Below, piece by piece: positions 27,827 through 40,540 of a DNA stretch of 64,000 nucleotides. How positions within the stretch are numbered: position 1 is the stretch's first letter; the number at the start of each line of letters is the position of its first letter. Location of the stretch: NCBI RefSeq assembly GCF_000735345.1, contig NZ_JMPJ01000064.1, positions 124,001 through 188,000 of the forward strand, in the 5' to 3' direction. The position numbers and the translations under genes are program-made. The notes beneath the pieces were generated by a model. That model saw only the letters and a program-made list of their open reading frames with translations, searched no databases and was not told the DNA's origin. This DNA comes from Ewingella americana ATCC 33852. Its GTDB lineage: Bacteria; Pseudomonadota; Gammaproteobacteria; Enterobacterales; Enterobacteriaceae.

Positions 27827-28465
27827 CTATTCGAGCTGCTGAAGCTCGCCCTGCTTGCTGACTCTGAAGCGATGCTCGCAGAAGAACAGCAGCGGGTTGT
27901 CCTGTTTACTGTCGCTGTAGCCACTGTAGAGCTTCAGCGGAGAGCCGATGCGTTGCTCGAGCTGCACCACCTTCTCTTCGCCCAAACAACGCAGTGGCAG
28001 AAGCCAACCGCCCTTGCCTCGCGCCATGCGGCTACCGACTAAACGGATGCGCGGCAAGAAAGGAGAAGCGTTATACACCTGCTGCACCAAGTTTTCGGGT
28101 GAGCCGGTGATTAACCACACTTCGGCATCGTGCTTCTCAATGTATTCGCGCAACCGCCGCTGAACCACCGGGAACGCCACCACTTTCTGGCGGAACCAGT
28201 TCACGAAGCGCAGTTCGAGGTCCTTCAGGTGCGACTCGCTGTGCCCGAAGGTGATTGACCACAGTAGCAGGCTCATCGGCCAGCGCGCGGCGCGGCCGTG
28301 GATCAGCATGCCTAAACCCACGACAGGTAACAGCGGCACCACTAACAACAGGTTTTGCGGCATCCGCCACAGCAGGAAGCGCATAAATGAGCCAAACATG
28401 TCCTGCTGGTGCAGCGTGCCATCCAAATCAAAAAATACTACTCGCCGATCCGCCTTCGCTCCCAA
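27827..28465 (-). CDS. pgpC: Phosphatidylglycerophosphatase C
   Basis: 212 residues, same length and strongly similar to E. coli PgpC (YfhB): RVVFFDLDGTLHQQDMFGSFMR (HAD nucleophile motif DxD), GRAARWPMSLLLW (membrane segment), LITGSPENLV, LYSGYSDSKQDNPLL (motif IV acidic pair), and the terminal GELQQLE. It dephosphorylates phosphatidylglycerophosphate to phosphatidylglycerol at the inner membrane. It starts 5 bp after the murP stop, so it is translated from the murQP message; in E. coli it stands elsewhere relative to murP. Confidence 0.94.
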   Translation of the reverse strand: MGAKADRRVVFFDLDGTLHQQDMFGSFMRFLLWRMPQNLLLVVPLLPVVGLGMLIHGRAARWPMSLLLWSITFGHSESHLKDLELRFVNWFRQKVVAFPVVQRRLREYIEKHDAEVWLITGSPENLVQQVYNASPFLPRIRLVGSRMARGKGGWLLPLRCLGEEKVVQLEQRIGSPLKLYSGYSDSKQDNPLLFFCEHRFRVSKQGELQQLE

Positions 28466-28469
28466 TGCG

Positions 28470-29849
28470 TTACTCCTCGGGATCGTTGAACCCCATCATC
28501 CAGGTGAAAATAAATCCGGCTAATACGGTAATCAATATCCCAGCGAGGTACAACATCACTTTTCCCGACACAATGGTCAGGGCCAGAGGCAAACCTGAGA
28601 TACCAAAAGTGATCACCGTCGCCACTTTCCAATAACAGATTAGCGCACCACCGACCGCTCCGCCCAAACATGCGCCAATAAAAGGTCGGCCAAGGGGCAG
28701 AGTCACGCCGAAAATCAGCGGCTCACCGATGCCCAAAATACCGACAGGTAGAGCACCTTTAATCACTTTTTTCAGCCGGGCATTGCGCGTTTTCATGTAA
28801 ACGGCGATGGCCGCGCCCACTTGTCCGACGCCTGCCATGGCTAAAATCGGCAGCAGAGGATTGGAGCCGTGGGCCTGAATCAGCTCCACGTGGATCGGCA
28901 CCAATCCCTGATGCAAGCCGGAAAGCACCAACGGCAGGAATGTTCCAGCGAGAATGGCCCCCACCACCAAGCCGCCTTTGTCGATTGCCAGATTCACCCC
29001 GTGGGCGATGGCATCGGAGATAACCCCGCCCAGCGGCTGAAGAATAACAATCGCCAGCGTGGCGGTGATGAGAGTGGTGATCAGCGGGTTGAGGATCAGC
29101 TCGACCGACTCCGGCAACCATTGGCGCAGCCGCTTTTCCAGCCAGCACATCAGCGCGACCACGAAGAGTACCGCGATCACCCCGCCGCGCCCCGGCTGGA
29201 GCGCTTCGCCAAACAGGGTAATTTGCGCCAACGCCGGGCTTGAGAGAATGCCCGCCATCACGCCGCCCATGGCCTGTGAGCCACCAAACACTCTCGCCGC
29301 GTTAACCCCGACCAGAATGTTCATGATGGCGAAAATCGCCCCGCCGAAGATCCCCAGCAGCCCGAGAATATTGGGGTAATCCAGCGCCAGAGAGCCAGCA
29401 ATGTCCGGCCGCTTGAGCAAATTGATAATGCCCATGATCAGGCCGGAGGCAATAAACGCCGGGATAAGAGGAATGAAAACGTTGGCGAGTTGGCGCAAAG
29501 CGCCGCTCATAGGCGCAGAGTATTTCGACTTGGCATCGGCCTTATTTCGGGCAATCAGGTCCTGCGAGGCCGCCGGGGCTGGCGCGCCTGAGAGCAGCTC
29601 GCGCATGGCATCCACCACCTTCGCCGCCGCGCCTGGGCCGACCACAAACTGATGCTGCTCGCCTTGCTTGATATAGCCCTTAACGCCGTCGAGCGTCTGA
29701 ATACCTTTCAAATCAAGCAGCTGCTCGTCGTGCACTTCAACTCGAACTCGCGTCATGCAGTTTTCGAGTTTACTGATATTGCTCTCGCCACCCACCCGTT
29801 GCAGGATTTGCGTTGCCAGCAGCTGCGTTTTGTCCATTGCCGTCGCCAT
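28470..29849 (-). CDS. murP: PTS N-acetylmuramic acid transporter subunit IIBC
   Basis: 459 residues. The N-terminal IIB domain (1-90) carries the phospho-cysteine in NISKLENCMTRVRVEVHD; the IIC domain (about 110-459) has ten hydrophobic segments and the conserved LGIGEPLIFGVTLPLGRPF. No IIA domain, so IIA-Glc (Crr) must phosphorylate it. It imports MurNAc as MurNAc 6-phosphate, the substrate of the adjacent MurQ, 26 bp upstream. The start at 29849 follows GGGGAAGGGT; an alternative ATG is four codons in. Confidence 0.88.
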   Translation of the reverse strand: MATAMDKTQLLATQILQRVGGESNISKLENCMTRVRVEVHDEQLLDLKGIQTLDGVKGYIKQGEQHQFVVGPGAAAKVVDAMRELLSGAPAPAASQDLIARNKADAKSKYSAPMSGALRQLANVFIPLIPAFIASGLIMGIINLLKRPDIAGSLALDYPNILGLLGIFGGAIFAIMNILVGVNAARVFGGSQAMGGVMAGILSSPALAQITLFGEALQPGRGGVIAVLFVVALMCWLEKRLRQWLPESVELILNPLITTLITATLAIVILQPLGGVISDAIAHGVNLAIDKGGLVVGAILAGTFLPLVLSGLHQGLVPIHVELIQAHGSNPLLPILAMAGVGQVGAAIAVYMKTRNARLKKVIKGALPVGILGIGEPLIFGVTLPLGRPFIGACLGGAVGGALICYWKVATVITFGISGLPLALTIVSGKVMLYLAGILITVLAGFIFTWMMGFNDPEE

Positions 29850-29875
29850 ACCCTTCCCCCATCAGCCTGAAAGCC

Positions 29876-30769
29876 TTAACCCGCGAGCGCCGCGCGCAGG
29901 AATCCGTGGTGCGCCGTCAGCCGCTGAATGGCTTCTTGAGCACTGATATTTGCCAAAATCATCAGAATCGCCGGTTTCACTTCGAAGTCGGTTTGCGAGA
30001 GCGCAGCTTCGGCATCGGACCGCGCGGCACCCGTGGCTTCCACCACAATGCGGCAGGCCCGGTCCACCAGCTTGACGTTGGTGGCCTTCACATCAACCAT
30101 CAGGTTTTGATAAACCTTGCCGTTTTTCACCATCGCGCCGGTTGAAATCATATTCAGCACCAGCTTCTGCGCGGTGCCGGATTTCAAACGGGTCGAGCCA
30201 GTCAGCGCCTCGGGGCCGACTACCGGAGAAATCGCCACCTGCGCCTCATGAGCAATTGGCGAATCCGGGTTGCAGGAGATAGCTACCGTGGCGCAGCCCA
30301 GCTCTCTCGCGTAGCGCAGCGCGCCGATGACATAAGGGGTGCGCCCGGAAGCTGCCAGCCCCACGATGGTGTCCGCCGGGGTGATTTGCAGGTTTTTCAG
30401 GTCGGTGACGCCCAGCTCTTCGCTATCCTCCGCTCCTTCTACGGCTTTGAGCAATGCCCCCGGCCCACCGGCAATCAGCCCAACGACTAAGCCATGAGGC
30501 ACGCCAAAGGTCGGCGGGCACTCGGAGGCGTCGAGCACGCCGAGACGCCCGCTGGTGCCCGCGCCGAGGTAAATCAAACGACCTCCGGCCTTAAAGGAAG
30601 CGGCGGCCATATCCACGGCCTGAGCGACCTCTGGCAGCACGGCGCGGATGGCTTCCGGCACTTTGCTGTCTTCGTGATTGAAGGTGGCGACCATCTCCAA
30701 AGTGGTCATTTCATCAAGGTTCATGGTGGCCGGATTGCGGCTTTCTGAAACGAGCGATCCTAGGTTCAT
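29876..30769 (-). CDS. murQ: N-acetylmuramic acid 6-phosphate etherase
   Basis: 297 residues, full length. It splits MurNAc 6-phosphate into GlcNAc 6-phosphate and D-lactate. SIS domain with [29 protein letters not shown] (the MurQ signature) and [15 protein letters not shown], plus the C-terminal UBA-like segment. Start [13 protein letters not shown] after GGAG at correct spacing. First gene of murQ-murP-pgpC, divergent from the RpiR regulator yfhH across 139 bp. Confidence 0.95.
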   Translation of the reverse strand: MNLGSLVSESRNPATMNLDEMTTLEMVATFNHEDSKVPEAIRAVLPEVAQAVDMAAASFKAGGRLIYLGAGTSGRLGVLDASECPPTFGVPHGLVVGLIAGGPGALLKAVEGAEDSEELGVTDLKNLQITPADTIVGLAASGRTPYVIGALRYARELGCATVAISCNPDSPIAHEAQVAISPVVGPEALTGSTRLKSGTAQKLVLNMISTGAMVKNGKVYQNLMVDVKATNVKLVDRACRIVVEATGAARSDAEAALSQTDFEVKPAILMILANISAQEAIQRLTAHHGFLRAALAG

Positions 30770-30790
30770 TGGCTGACTCCTGAATTTTTA

Positions 30791-30817
30791 ATTCAAAATA
30801 TTAATTCATATTTGAAT
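30791..30817. promoter_or_regulatory. Candidate operator between murQ and yfhH
   Basis: ATTCAAA-N13-TTTGAAT inverted repeat in the AT-rich gap between the divergent murQ and yfhH genes, centred 35 bp upstream of murQ. Likely site of the RpiR-type regulator; not tested. Confidence 0.45.
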
Positions 30818-30908
30818 ATTTTATTCTTAAAGGCGAGGGAATTTTGCTACCTTAGATAAGATAATGTTCAATTCGTGATGTGCGTAGGTGCTAAGGGAAG
30901 GTCCGACA

Positions 30909-32118
<1,210 letters not shown>

Positions 32119-32143
32119 GGCTGGCGGCGCGAAGCGTACTGTT

Positions 32144-32524
32144 TTAGCTTTCGATAATCACCGTGGCGCAGGCATAGCGGCGCTCATCGGCTAGCGTCAC
32201 GTGCACCGATTTAACCCCCAGCTCTAACGCCATTTCCGCCGCGCGCTCGTGAAATACCAGCCCCGGCTTGCCCAATGGGTCGTTTACCACTTCGAACTGC
32301 TCAAACGCCAAGCCGTTACGGATGCCGGTGCCCAGCGCTTTGGCCGCTGCCTCTTTCACCGCAAAACGTTTGGCGAGAAAGCGCACCGGCTGCTGGTGAT
32401 TCTGATACAGAGCCCACTCATTGGCACACAGTATCCGTTTCGCCAGCCGATCGCCGCTGCGCTCTACCACGGCTTCAATACGGGTAATTTCGACGATGTC
32501 GGTACCCAGTCCAAGAATAGCCAT
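32144..32524 (-). CDS. acpS: Holo-[acyl-carrier-protein] synthase
   Basis: 126 residues, standard length. It transfers 4'-phosphopantetheine from CoA to the serine of ACP. Motifs: GLGTDIVEI (Mg-binding Asp), [19 protein letters not shown], and the C-terminal [17 protein letters not shown]. Its start overlaps the pdxJ stop by one base (TAATG), so the pair is coupled, as in E. coli. Confidence 0.97.
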   Translation of the reverse strand: MAILGLGTDIVEITRIEAVVERSGDRLAKRILCANEWALYQNHQQPVRFLAKRFAVKEAAAKALGTGIRNGLAFEQFEVVNDPLGKPGLVFHERAAEMALELGVKSVHVTLADERRYACATVIIES

Positions 32525-33255
32525 TAACGGCGTGCTTCCCGCATCAGGAGCTTCATCTCGCGCACCGCGCTTGCCAGCCCGTCAATCACGGCCTGCCCGA
32601 TGATGGCATGGCCGATATTCAGCTCGTGCATCTCTGGCAGCGCGGCGATTGGCAGCACGTTGTGGTAGGTCAGGCCGTGACCAGCATTCACCTTCAGCCC
32701 TTTGCTGGCGGCGTAGGTCGCGCCTCTCTTGATGCGCTCCAGCTCGGCAAGGCGCTCGATATCGGTTTTGGCATCAGCGTAAGCGCCAGTGTGGATTTCG
32801 ATATAAGGCGCGCCAACGGCAACCGCGGCGTCGATTTGGCGGAAGTCAGCATCAATAAACAGTGAAACCAAAATCCCGGCTTCTGACAGGCGGGAGACGG
32901 CGACGGTCATTTTGTCGATTTGGCCCGCAACGTCCAGACCGCCTTCGGTGGTCACTTCTTCGCGCTTTTCCGGCACCAGGCAGCAGAAGTGCGGCTGGGT
33001 TTCGCAGGCAATGCCGATCATTTCATCGGTCACCGCCATCTCGAGATTCATGCGAGTCTGGATAGTCTGGCGCAGCAAACGCACATCGCGGTCAGTAATG
33101 TGGCGGCGATCTTCACGCAGATGCACAGTAATACCGTCAGCGCCCGCCTGCTCGGCAATAAACGCGGCCTGAACCGGATCAGGATAGGCCGTGCCACGCG
33201 CGTTACGCAGGGTGGCGATGTGGTCGATATTAATGCCTAACAGCAGTTCAGCCAT
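32524..33255 (-). CDS. pdxJ: Pyridoxine 5'-phosphate synthase
   Basis: 243 residues. It condenses 1-deoxyxylulose 5-phosphate with 3-amino-2-oxopropyl phosphate in the DXP-dependent vitamin B6 pathway. Visible: [23 protein letters not shown] (His/Asn), [30 protein letters not shown] (catalytic Glu), and the C-terminal [12 protein letters not shown]. Operon recO - pdxJ - acpS order is conserved, with 120 bp between recO and pdxJ. Confidence 0.97.
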   Translation of the reverse strand: MAELLLGINIDHIATLRNARGTAYPDPVQAAFIAEQAGADGITVHLREDRRHITDRDVRLLRQTIQTRMNLEMAVTDEMIGIACETQPHFCCLVPEKREEVTTEGGLDVAGQIDKMTVAVSRLSEAGILVSLFIDADFRQIDAAVAVGAPYIEIHTGAYADAKTDIERLAELERIKRGATYAASKGLKVNAGHGLTYHNVLPIAALPEMHELNIGHAIIGQAVIDGLASAVREMKLLMREARR

Positions 33256-33375
33256 GACAACTCCAGTAAATAGGTTAAAGAGTTCGCAAAAGGATCGGGT
33301 TGATACTGACGGTTTTCCCGCTAATTGGCGCAGTTTACACCTGTATCAGGCGTGTCGGGTACCCCAGCGGGCAAT

Positions 33376-34113
33376 TTATTCGGCGGGCGTTTCGGGTGTG
33401 GTTGCGGGCTTTTTGACTAAGAACTGGCGGAATAGCTCGCGGCTTTTCAACGGCTTACCACCAAGATAGGGCTTGAGCGCCATGCGGGTAAATCGTTTGG
33501 CGGCGCGCAGTGTGGCGACGTCTGGGAATTCGCGATTCGCCAAGGCCTTGAGGTCGCGGCCGGTGAAGCTCAGGTTGTCGACCACCAGACTGGCAATAAA
33601 ACCTTTTTCTTCGCGATAGCGATAGGTCATGGTGTCGCTCACTTCCTCGCCGCTACCGGCGCAGTGCAGGAAATCAACGCCATAGCCGAGGTTATGCAGC
33701 AAAGCCAGCTCGAACTGGCGCAGCGACTGTTCCGGAGAGCCGGTGGCTCCCGCCAGATTTTGCAGGCAGTTGAGGTAGTCGAAAAATAGCGAGGAATAGT
33801 TAGTTTCTTGCTCGAGGACGCGGGCCACCAGCTCATTAACATACAGGCCGCTGTAGAGCATCAAGCCAGAGAGAGGGAGTGCGAGGGAGACTGGCTCAGC
33901 GTTGCGCAGGGTTTTGACTTCTCCCCGGCCGCTCCAGCGAACCAATAAAGGTGTAAAAGGCTGCAAGCAGCCTTTTAAGTTTGACCGACGTCCGCGCGCA
34001 CCCTTTGCCAGAATGCGCACGCGCCCCTGTCCTTCAGTGAAGAGATCCAGCATCAGGCTGGTTTCACTGTAAGGTCGCCCATGTAAAACAAATGCGCGTT
34101 GCCAGCCTTCCAT
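33376..34113 (-). CDS. recO: DNA repair protein RecO
   Basis: 245 residues. Part of the RecFOR pathway, loading RecA on SSB-coated single strands. N-terminal OB fold ([42 protein letters not shown]) and helical C-terminal domain ([40 protein letters not shown]). Follows era by 11 bp in the rnc - era - recO operon. The short C-terminal tail [13 protein letters not shown] is typical variation. Confidence 0.95.
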   Translation of the reverse strand: MEGWQRAFVLHGRPYSETSLMLDLFTEGQGRVRILAKGARGRRSNLKGCLQPFTPLLVRWSGRGEVKTLRNAEPVSLALPLSGLMLYSGLYVNELVARVLEQETNYSSLFFDYLNCLQNLAGATGSPEQSLRQFELALLHNLGYGVDFLHCAGSGEEVSDTMTYRYREEKGFIASLVVDNLSFTGRDLKALANREFPDVATLRAAKRFTRMALKPYLGGKPLKSRELFRQFLVKKPATTPETPAE

Positions 34114-34124
34114 AGGCGGGGACC

Positions 34125-35710
<1,586 letters not shown>

Positions 35711-35932
35711 TTACCAATAGATCAAGAATGCGTCAAAAACTTCAGCATACGGAACAGGCCTGCTTCGCCTTAAGCCAATCCAAAGCTGTTTCGTTTGCAG
35801 TGGCTCCCTCTATTCTTTTTAAATCTCGTCATTTAAAGACCAATTTAAAAACCGGGGAGCCAACTTTTATCGCTCGAAAGTGTATTCTACAACGTGTGGA
35901 AATATATTGCTGCGGAAATAGACCGCAACAAA

Positions 35933-36910
35933 TTAATGAATTCCACCGATGCGGCTCAGGCGAACACCTGTTGGCCACTCACCTTCCTGCTTTTTAAAAC
36001 TCATCCAGATACCCGACGCACGGCCCACCAGATTTTTCTCTGGTACAAAGCCCCAATAACGGCTGTCGGCGCTATTGTCGCGGTTATCACCCATCATGAA
36101 ATAATGACCGGCTGGAACAACCCAAGTCCCCATAGGCTGGCCCGGTTGCTGATAATAAGCACCCAGTTGGTCACGCGCGCCAGGCACGGTCAGAATATTA
36201 TGGGTCACATTGCCCAAGGTTTCCTGACGTGCTAACAGGCGAATACCGTCTTGTGGCACGCTATCAGTTGGAGGAATTTCAAAGAAGCCGCTGGTGGCTT
36301 CACTGCCGCTAGCCTGACCGAAAGTCTGGACGAAACCACTCGCCTTACCTTCATCATAAGTCACAGCCAGCGCGGTGCTGCAATTCTGACCACTGTTACA
36401 AGCAGGCTGAACGGTCACCTGCTTGCTGAAGGGATCATAAGTCACGCGATCGCCCGGCAAACCCACTAAACGTTTGATGTAATCCACACTTGGATTTAAT
36501 GGGTATTTGAATACCACCACATCACCGCGTTTTGGCTCGCCGGTTGGGATCAGTTTGGTCTGAGTGATAGGATCTTTCAGGCCATAGGCATATTTTTCAA
36601 CCACGATGAAATCGCCGATTAACAGCGTTGGCATCATTGAACCTGACGGAATTTGGAAAGGTTCATAGATAAATGAACGCACCACAAATACCACCAGAAG
36701 CACCGGGAAAACAGAGGCGCAGGTTTCCACCCAGCCCGGCTGTTTTGCGGCTTTGCTCAGCGTCTTCTCATCGACGGCGCCAGCAGTTTCTACCTTGAGA
36801 GCGGCAATCTTTGCCCGGCGAGCCGGGGCAAATTTGAAACGATCAAGACACCAGATAATCCCCGACACCAGCGTTGCAATCGCCAGAATCAAGGCAAACA
36901 TGTTAGCCAT
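35933..36910 (-). CDS. lepB: Signal peptidase I
   Basis: 325 residues from the ATG at 36910, which follows AGGAG at good spacing. It removes signal peptides of exported proteins. Two N-terminal membrane segments, catalytic serine in IPSGSMMPTLLIGDF (about residue 90), catalytic lysine in GDVVVFKYP region, box D YIKRLVGLPGDRV and box E GDNRDNSADSRYWGFVP. The catalytic domain is periplasmic. Co-transcribed with lepA, whose stop is 26 bp upstream. Confidence 0.96.
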   Translation of the reverse strand: MANMFALILAIATLVSGIIWCLDRFKFAPARRAKIAALKVETAGAVDEKTLSKAAKQPGWVETCASVFPVLLVVFVVRSFIYEPFQIPSGSMMPTLLIGDFIVVEKYAYGLKDPITQTKLIPTGEPKRGDVVVFKYPLNPSVDYIKRLVGLPGDRVTYDPFSKQVTVQPACNSGQNCSTALAVTYDEGKASGFVQTFGQASGSEATSGFFEIPPTDSVPQDGIRLLARQETLGNVTHNILTVPGARDQLGAYYQQPGQPMGTWVVPAGHYFMMGDNRDNSADSRYWGFVPEKNLVGRASGIWMSFKKQEGEWPTGVRLSRIGGIH

Positions 36911-36936
36911 GCATACTCCTACCACTCATTGGGGGC

Positions 36937-38736
36937 TTATTTGCCGTCTTTACCAACATGGAGAATCGCCAGGAATGCTTCCTGAGGTAACTCAACGTTA
37001 CCCACTTGTTTCATGCGCTTCTTACCATCTTTCTGTTTCTGTAGCAGTTTCTTCTTACGGCTCACGTCACCGCCGTAGCACTTAGCCAAGACGTTTTTAC
37101 GCAACTGTTTAACAGTAGAGCGCGCAATAATATGTGCGCCAATCGCTGCCTGAATCGCAATATCGAACTGTTGACGCGGGATAAGTTCCTGCATCTTTTC
37201 AACCAGCTGACGACCACGGAACTGTGAGTTACCACGGTGGGTGATCAGCGCCAGCGCATCCACGCGGTCGCCGTTGATCAGAACATCAACACGCACCATG
37301 TCAGACGCCTGGAAACGCTTAAAGTTGTAATCCAGTGAAGCGTAGCCGCGAGAGGTTGATTTCAGACGGTCGAAGAAGTCGAGAACCACTTCCGCCATCG
37401 GGATTTCATAGGTCAGAGCAACTTGGTTACCGTGGTAAACCATGTTGGTCTGCACGCCGCGCTTTTCAATACACAGGGTGATCACGCTGCCCAGATACTC
37501 TTGCGGCATCAGCATGTGACACTCAGCAATTGGCTCACGCAGTTCTTGAATGTTGTTCAGCGCCGGCAGTTTTGACGGGCTATCAACATAAATCACTTCG
37601 CCGCCGGTGGTTTCTACTTCGTAGACTACCGTTGGCGCCGTGGTGATCAGGTCCAGATCGTATTCACGCTCCAGACGCTCTTGAATGATCTCCATGTGCA
37701 GCAGGCCAAGGAAGCCACAGCGGAAGCCGAAGCCCAGCGCGGTAGAGCTTTCTGGCTCATAGAACAGTGAGGCGTCATTCAGGCTAAGTTTGCCTAAAGC
37801 GTCGCGGAAGTTTTCATAGTCGTCGGAGCTTACCGGGAACAGACCTGCGTAAACCTGTGGTTTCACCTTCTTAAAGCCTGGAAGGGCTTTATCCGCAGGA
37901 TTACGTGACAGAGTCAAGGTATCGCCTACCGGCGCGCCGAGGATGTCTTTAATGGCGCAAACCAACCAGCCAACTTCCCCGCAACCCAGTGAGTCACGGT
38001 CAACACGTTTTGGTGTGAAAATACCCAGACGGTCAGCGTTATAAATCTGCCCGGTACTCATCACTTTAATTTTGTCACCCTTTCTCAGGGTACCGTTTTT
38101 GATTCGAATCAGGGACACAACGCCCAGATAGTTATCGAACCATGAGTCGATGATCAGCGCCTGAAGAGGAGCTTCTGGATCACCTTCCGGCGGCGGAATA
38201 TCACGCACTAAGCGTTCCAGCACGTCTGGAACACCCAAGCCGGTTTTCGCAGAGCAGCGCACCGCGTCGGTGGCATCGATACCCACGATGTCTTCGATCT
38301 CTTGAGCAGCGCGCTCAGGATCTGCCGCAGGCAGGTCGATTTTGTTCAGAACCGGAACCACTTCCAGATCCATTTCCATCGCCGTGTAGCAGTTCGCCAG
38401 CGTCTGGGCTTCTACGCCCTGCCCGGCATCCACCACCAGCAATGCGCCTTCACAGGCAGCAAGGGAGCGGGATACTTCGTAGGAGAAGTCAACGTGCCCT
38501 GGGGTATCGATGAAGTTCAGGTGGTAGGTTTCGCCATCCTGAGCTTTGTAATCGAGGGTGACGCTTTGCGCTTTGATGGTGATCCCGCGCTCGCGTTCCA
38601 GGTCCATTGAGTCAAGAACTTGCGCTTCCATTTCACGATCTGACAGGCCACCGCAGATTTGAATAATACGATCGGACAGCGTCGACTTACCGTGGTCAAT
38701 ATGAGCGATGATGGAAAAGTTTCTTATGTTCTTCAT
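36937..38736 (-). CDS. lepA: Elongation factor 4
   Basis: 599 residues, same length as E. coli LepA. Ribosome-binding GTPase that back-translocates stalled ribosomes. G domain motifs [27 protein letters not shown]; domains II-IV and the LepA C-terminal domain with [45 protein letters not shown]. First gene of lepA-lepB. Confidence 0.97.
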   Translation of the reverse strand: MKNIRNFSIIAHIDHGKSTLSDRIIQICGGLSDREMEAQVLDSMDLERERGITIKAQSVTLDYKAQDGETYHLNFIDTPGHVDFSYEVSRSLAACEGALLVVDAGQGVEAQTLANCYTAMEMDLEVVPVLNKIDLPAADPERAAQEIEDIVGIDATDAVRCSAKTGLGVPDVLERLVRDIPPPEGDPEAPLQALIIDSWFDNYLGVVSLIRIKNGTLRKGDKIKVMSTGQIYNADRLGIFTPKRVDRDSLGCGEVGWLVCAIKDILGAPVGDTLTLSRNPADKALPGFKKVKPQVYAGLFPVSSDDYENFRDALGKLSLNDASLFYEPESSTALGFGFRCGFLGLLHMEIIQERLEREYDLDLITTAPTVVYEVETTGGEVIYVDSPSKLPALNNIQELREPIAECHMLMPQEYLGSVITLCIEKRGVQTNMVYHGNQVALTYEIPMAEVVLDFFDRLKSTSRGYASLDYNFKRFQASDMVRVDVLINGDRVDALALITHRGNSQFRGRQLVEKMQELIPRQQFDIAIQAAIGAHIIARSTVKQLRKNVLAKCYGGDVSRKKKLLQKQKDGKKRMKQVGNVELPQEAFLAILHVGKDGK

Positions 38737-39125
38737 TATAAAGAGTTTCTACCTTGGTATTTCTGAATCATTCGCCATAAAAACACAGCGACGGTTTGTA
38801 AGTTGGCTGTCTTTCGCCTGAGTCGCAGCATTCTACATGTCAGGGGCCTGAAAACCTAGTCTCACCGCCACGGAACTCTGGATTATGCACTGATTCCTGT
38901 CAGTAAATCCCCCCGCAAATGCAATAAGTTGTAAGCAGTTAGCGCACTTAGTCAGGCAGCCCTTTTTGATAGGCACAGGGACGCTGGGACTTTAGGAAAA
39001 TGCTCATATACTCACCAGCCGAAAAGCCTTTAAATAACTGTTATAAAAGAATTTATTAGCATTTTATTTTTCACTTTTTTAACTTTTTTGCTTTATTTTT
39101 CAATCCGGTCACTAAGGTTAGCATC
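38737..39125. other. Intergenic region between divergent lepA and an unknown gene
   Basis: 389 bp. The lepA side is moderately GC-rich; the right half (about 39030-39110) is a long AT-rich, T-rich tract ahead of the unknown gene. No ORF, tRNA or clear regulatory motif seen. Confidence 0.35.
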
Positions 39126-39947
39126 ATGATCAATGAAGGGCGTTTGCTAAGTCAGCATGGCTTTGCCAGAGTCAATTCCTGGATCACCATGGTTCTCGCC
39201 ACATTATTAATCGTTGGCGGCGCGGTCCAGGTGGTATTTCTGCTTGCTCTGGGAAGGTCAAGCGACGGTGGTTTGTATGTCATCACCCTCACCGCTATTT
39301 TCAGCATCGGGTTAGGCATCGCTTTATTTATTTTCCGCCATATTCTTAAGCCGAAACAAATCTATCAGCTGCATGAAAATGGAATTCTGGCGATTAATGA
39401 ACGGGAGCACAAAAACCGTTTTATTCCCTTTGAAAGGATCACTGAGATATATAGATTCAGGACCGGGAAATACTCCAGAAAAATACTCAACACTATGGCT
39501 TTCCGCGAAGGCAACAGTCCTCATTGGCACAAAATAACGCCCAATATTGCCCATGCCGAAAGACTGGTTGAAGTGATCAAGAATGAGCAGTTGATGACCA
39601 AAGGGCCGCAGGCGTTAAATATTCTGGCTAACGATGGCAGCGTAGTTTTCACTTATCACGCGGCGGCAAGATGTGGCCTTCGCCATTTATTTGCTAATAA
39701 TCTCATGGGGTTAAATGAGAAGAAATTGCGGCTGAGTGCGCGTTTCCTCACCTCGGACGATGGAATTTGCATTCCCGTTGAGGAAATTCAATATATCAGC
39801 GGCGGCTCGAACAGCCAGATGATCCACCTGATGGACGGCAACCGGCGCATTCTTTTCTCAGTGTTATATACATCGCTGTTCAATGCCGACCTGTTCATCG
39901 CGCTGATTGAACATATGATCCAGAATCGGATCCCAATCCGCAATTAG
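39126..39947 (+). CDS. Unknown two-TM membrane protein
   Basis: 273 residues, not recognised. Two N-terminal hydrophobic segments (about 20-44, MVLATLLIVGGAVQVVFLLAL, and 53-70, TLTAIFSIGLGIALFIF) are followed by about 200 cytoplasmic-type residues made of two similar-looking beta-rich halves: GILAINEREHKNRFIPFERITEIYRF and DGICIPVEEIQYISGG, a PH-like-domain pattern in my reading. E. coli has no gene here (lepA is next to rseC), so this is an insertion. Transcribed away from lepA and convergent with rseC. No RBS stronger than AAGG. Probably a real gene given length and codon pattern; function unknown. Confidence 0.75.
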   Translation: MINEGRLLSQHGFARVNSWITMVLATLLIVGGAVQVVFLLALGRSSDGGLYVITLTAIFSIGLGIALFIFRHILKPKQIYQLHENGILAINEREHKNRFIPFERITEIYRFRTGKYSRKILNTMAFREGNSPHWHKITPNIAHAERLVEVIKNEQLMTKGPQALNILANDGSVVFTYHAAARCGLRHLFANNLMGLNEKKLRLSARFLTSDDGICIPVEEIQYISGGSNSQMIHLMDGNRRILFSVLYTSLFNADLFIALIEHMIQNRIPIRN

Positions 39948-39984
39948 CATGAACCGGCTGAAGCCTGACAATGACGCTAGAAAC

Positions 39985-40017
39985 AAAAATCGCCGCCCTT
40001 GGGCAGCGATTTTTTTA
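39985..40017. terminator. Bidirectional terminator
   Basis: Stem AAAATCGC-C-GCCC / GGGC-A-GCGATTTT, loop TT, with T7 on the plus strand and A-run on the other side. Between the unknown gene and rseC. Confidence 0.8.
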
Positions 40018-40043
40018 TTCTTTAGCTTCGAATCAAGCCGAGA

Positions 40044-40523
40044 TTATGGCGCGATATGCGCGTTGTCCGTCTGGAAGCGGAATGCATCTGGCGGTAAGCC
40101 TATCTGCAAAATAACCGGCTGATACCCAGCCTGCTTCTCAAGGCTGGTCGCTAAGGCTCGGGCCACCAAGAAACCCGCAACGCCGCCAGTCACCGCGCCC
40201 ACCACCGAGTAAAGATCACTTTGCGTCAGCCACTGCAACAACCCGCCGCCCAGGATCACGCCGAGCAGAGGTGTCATGTAAACCAACAGCGCGGAACGCA
40301 GCAGGTTACCTTCGGTGATACCCAACTCAACTTTTTGACCCGGCTGAAGCTGTTCGGCAATGCGTACTTGAAGGTTATGTTCCGTTTGCGGGCCTAGCTC
40401 GTTGAGCACGCGCGCACCGCAGCCAGAACGTGAATGGCAGCTGCTACAACCCGCCTGCGTCTCACAACGCAGCTTAGCGATACCGTCCTGCCACGAAACG
40501 ACTGTGGCCCATTCTTTCAACAT
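40044..40523 (-). CDS. rseC: SoxR-reducing system / sigma-E positive regulator RseC
   Basis: 159 residues. Inner-membrane protein: N-terminal cytoplasmic domain with a cluster-binding cysteine set (CETQAGCSSCHSRSGCGARV), then two membrane segments. Fourth gene of rpoE-rseABC; in E. coli RseC is in a complex related to reduction of SoxR and has a mild effect on sigma-E. It follows rseB by 17 bp. Confidence 0.93.
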   Translation of the reverse strand: MLKEWATVVSWQDGIAKLRCETQAGCSSCHSRSGCGARVLNELGPQTEHNLQVRIAEQLQPGQKVELGITEGNLLRSALLVYMTPLLGVILGGGLLQWLTQSDLYSVVGAVTGGVAGFLVARALATSLEKQAGYQPVILQIGLPPDAFRFQTDNAHIAP

Positions 40524-40540
40524 ATCAAGTACCTAACCTT

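Noticed and set aside
30888-30908. Longer N-terminus of YfhH.
   Set aside because: TTG start with weaker site; the ATG at 30909 aligns with E. coli YfhH.
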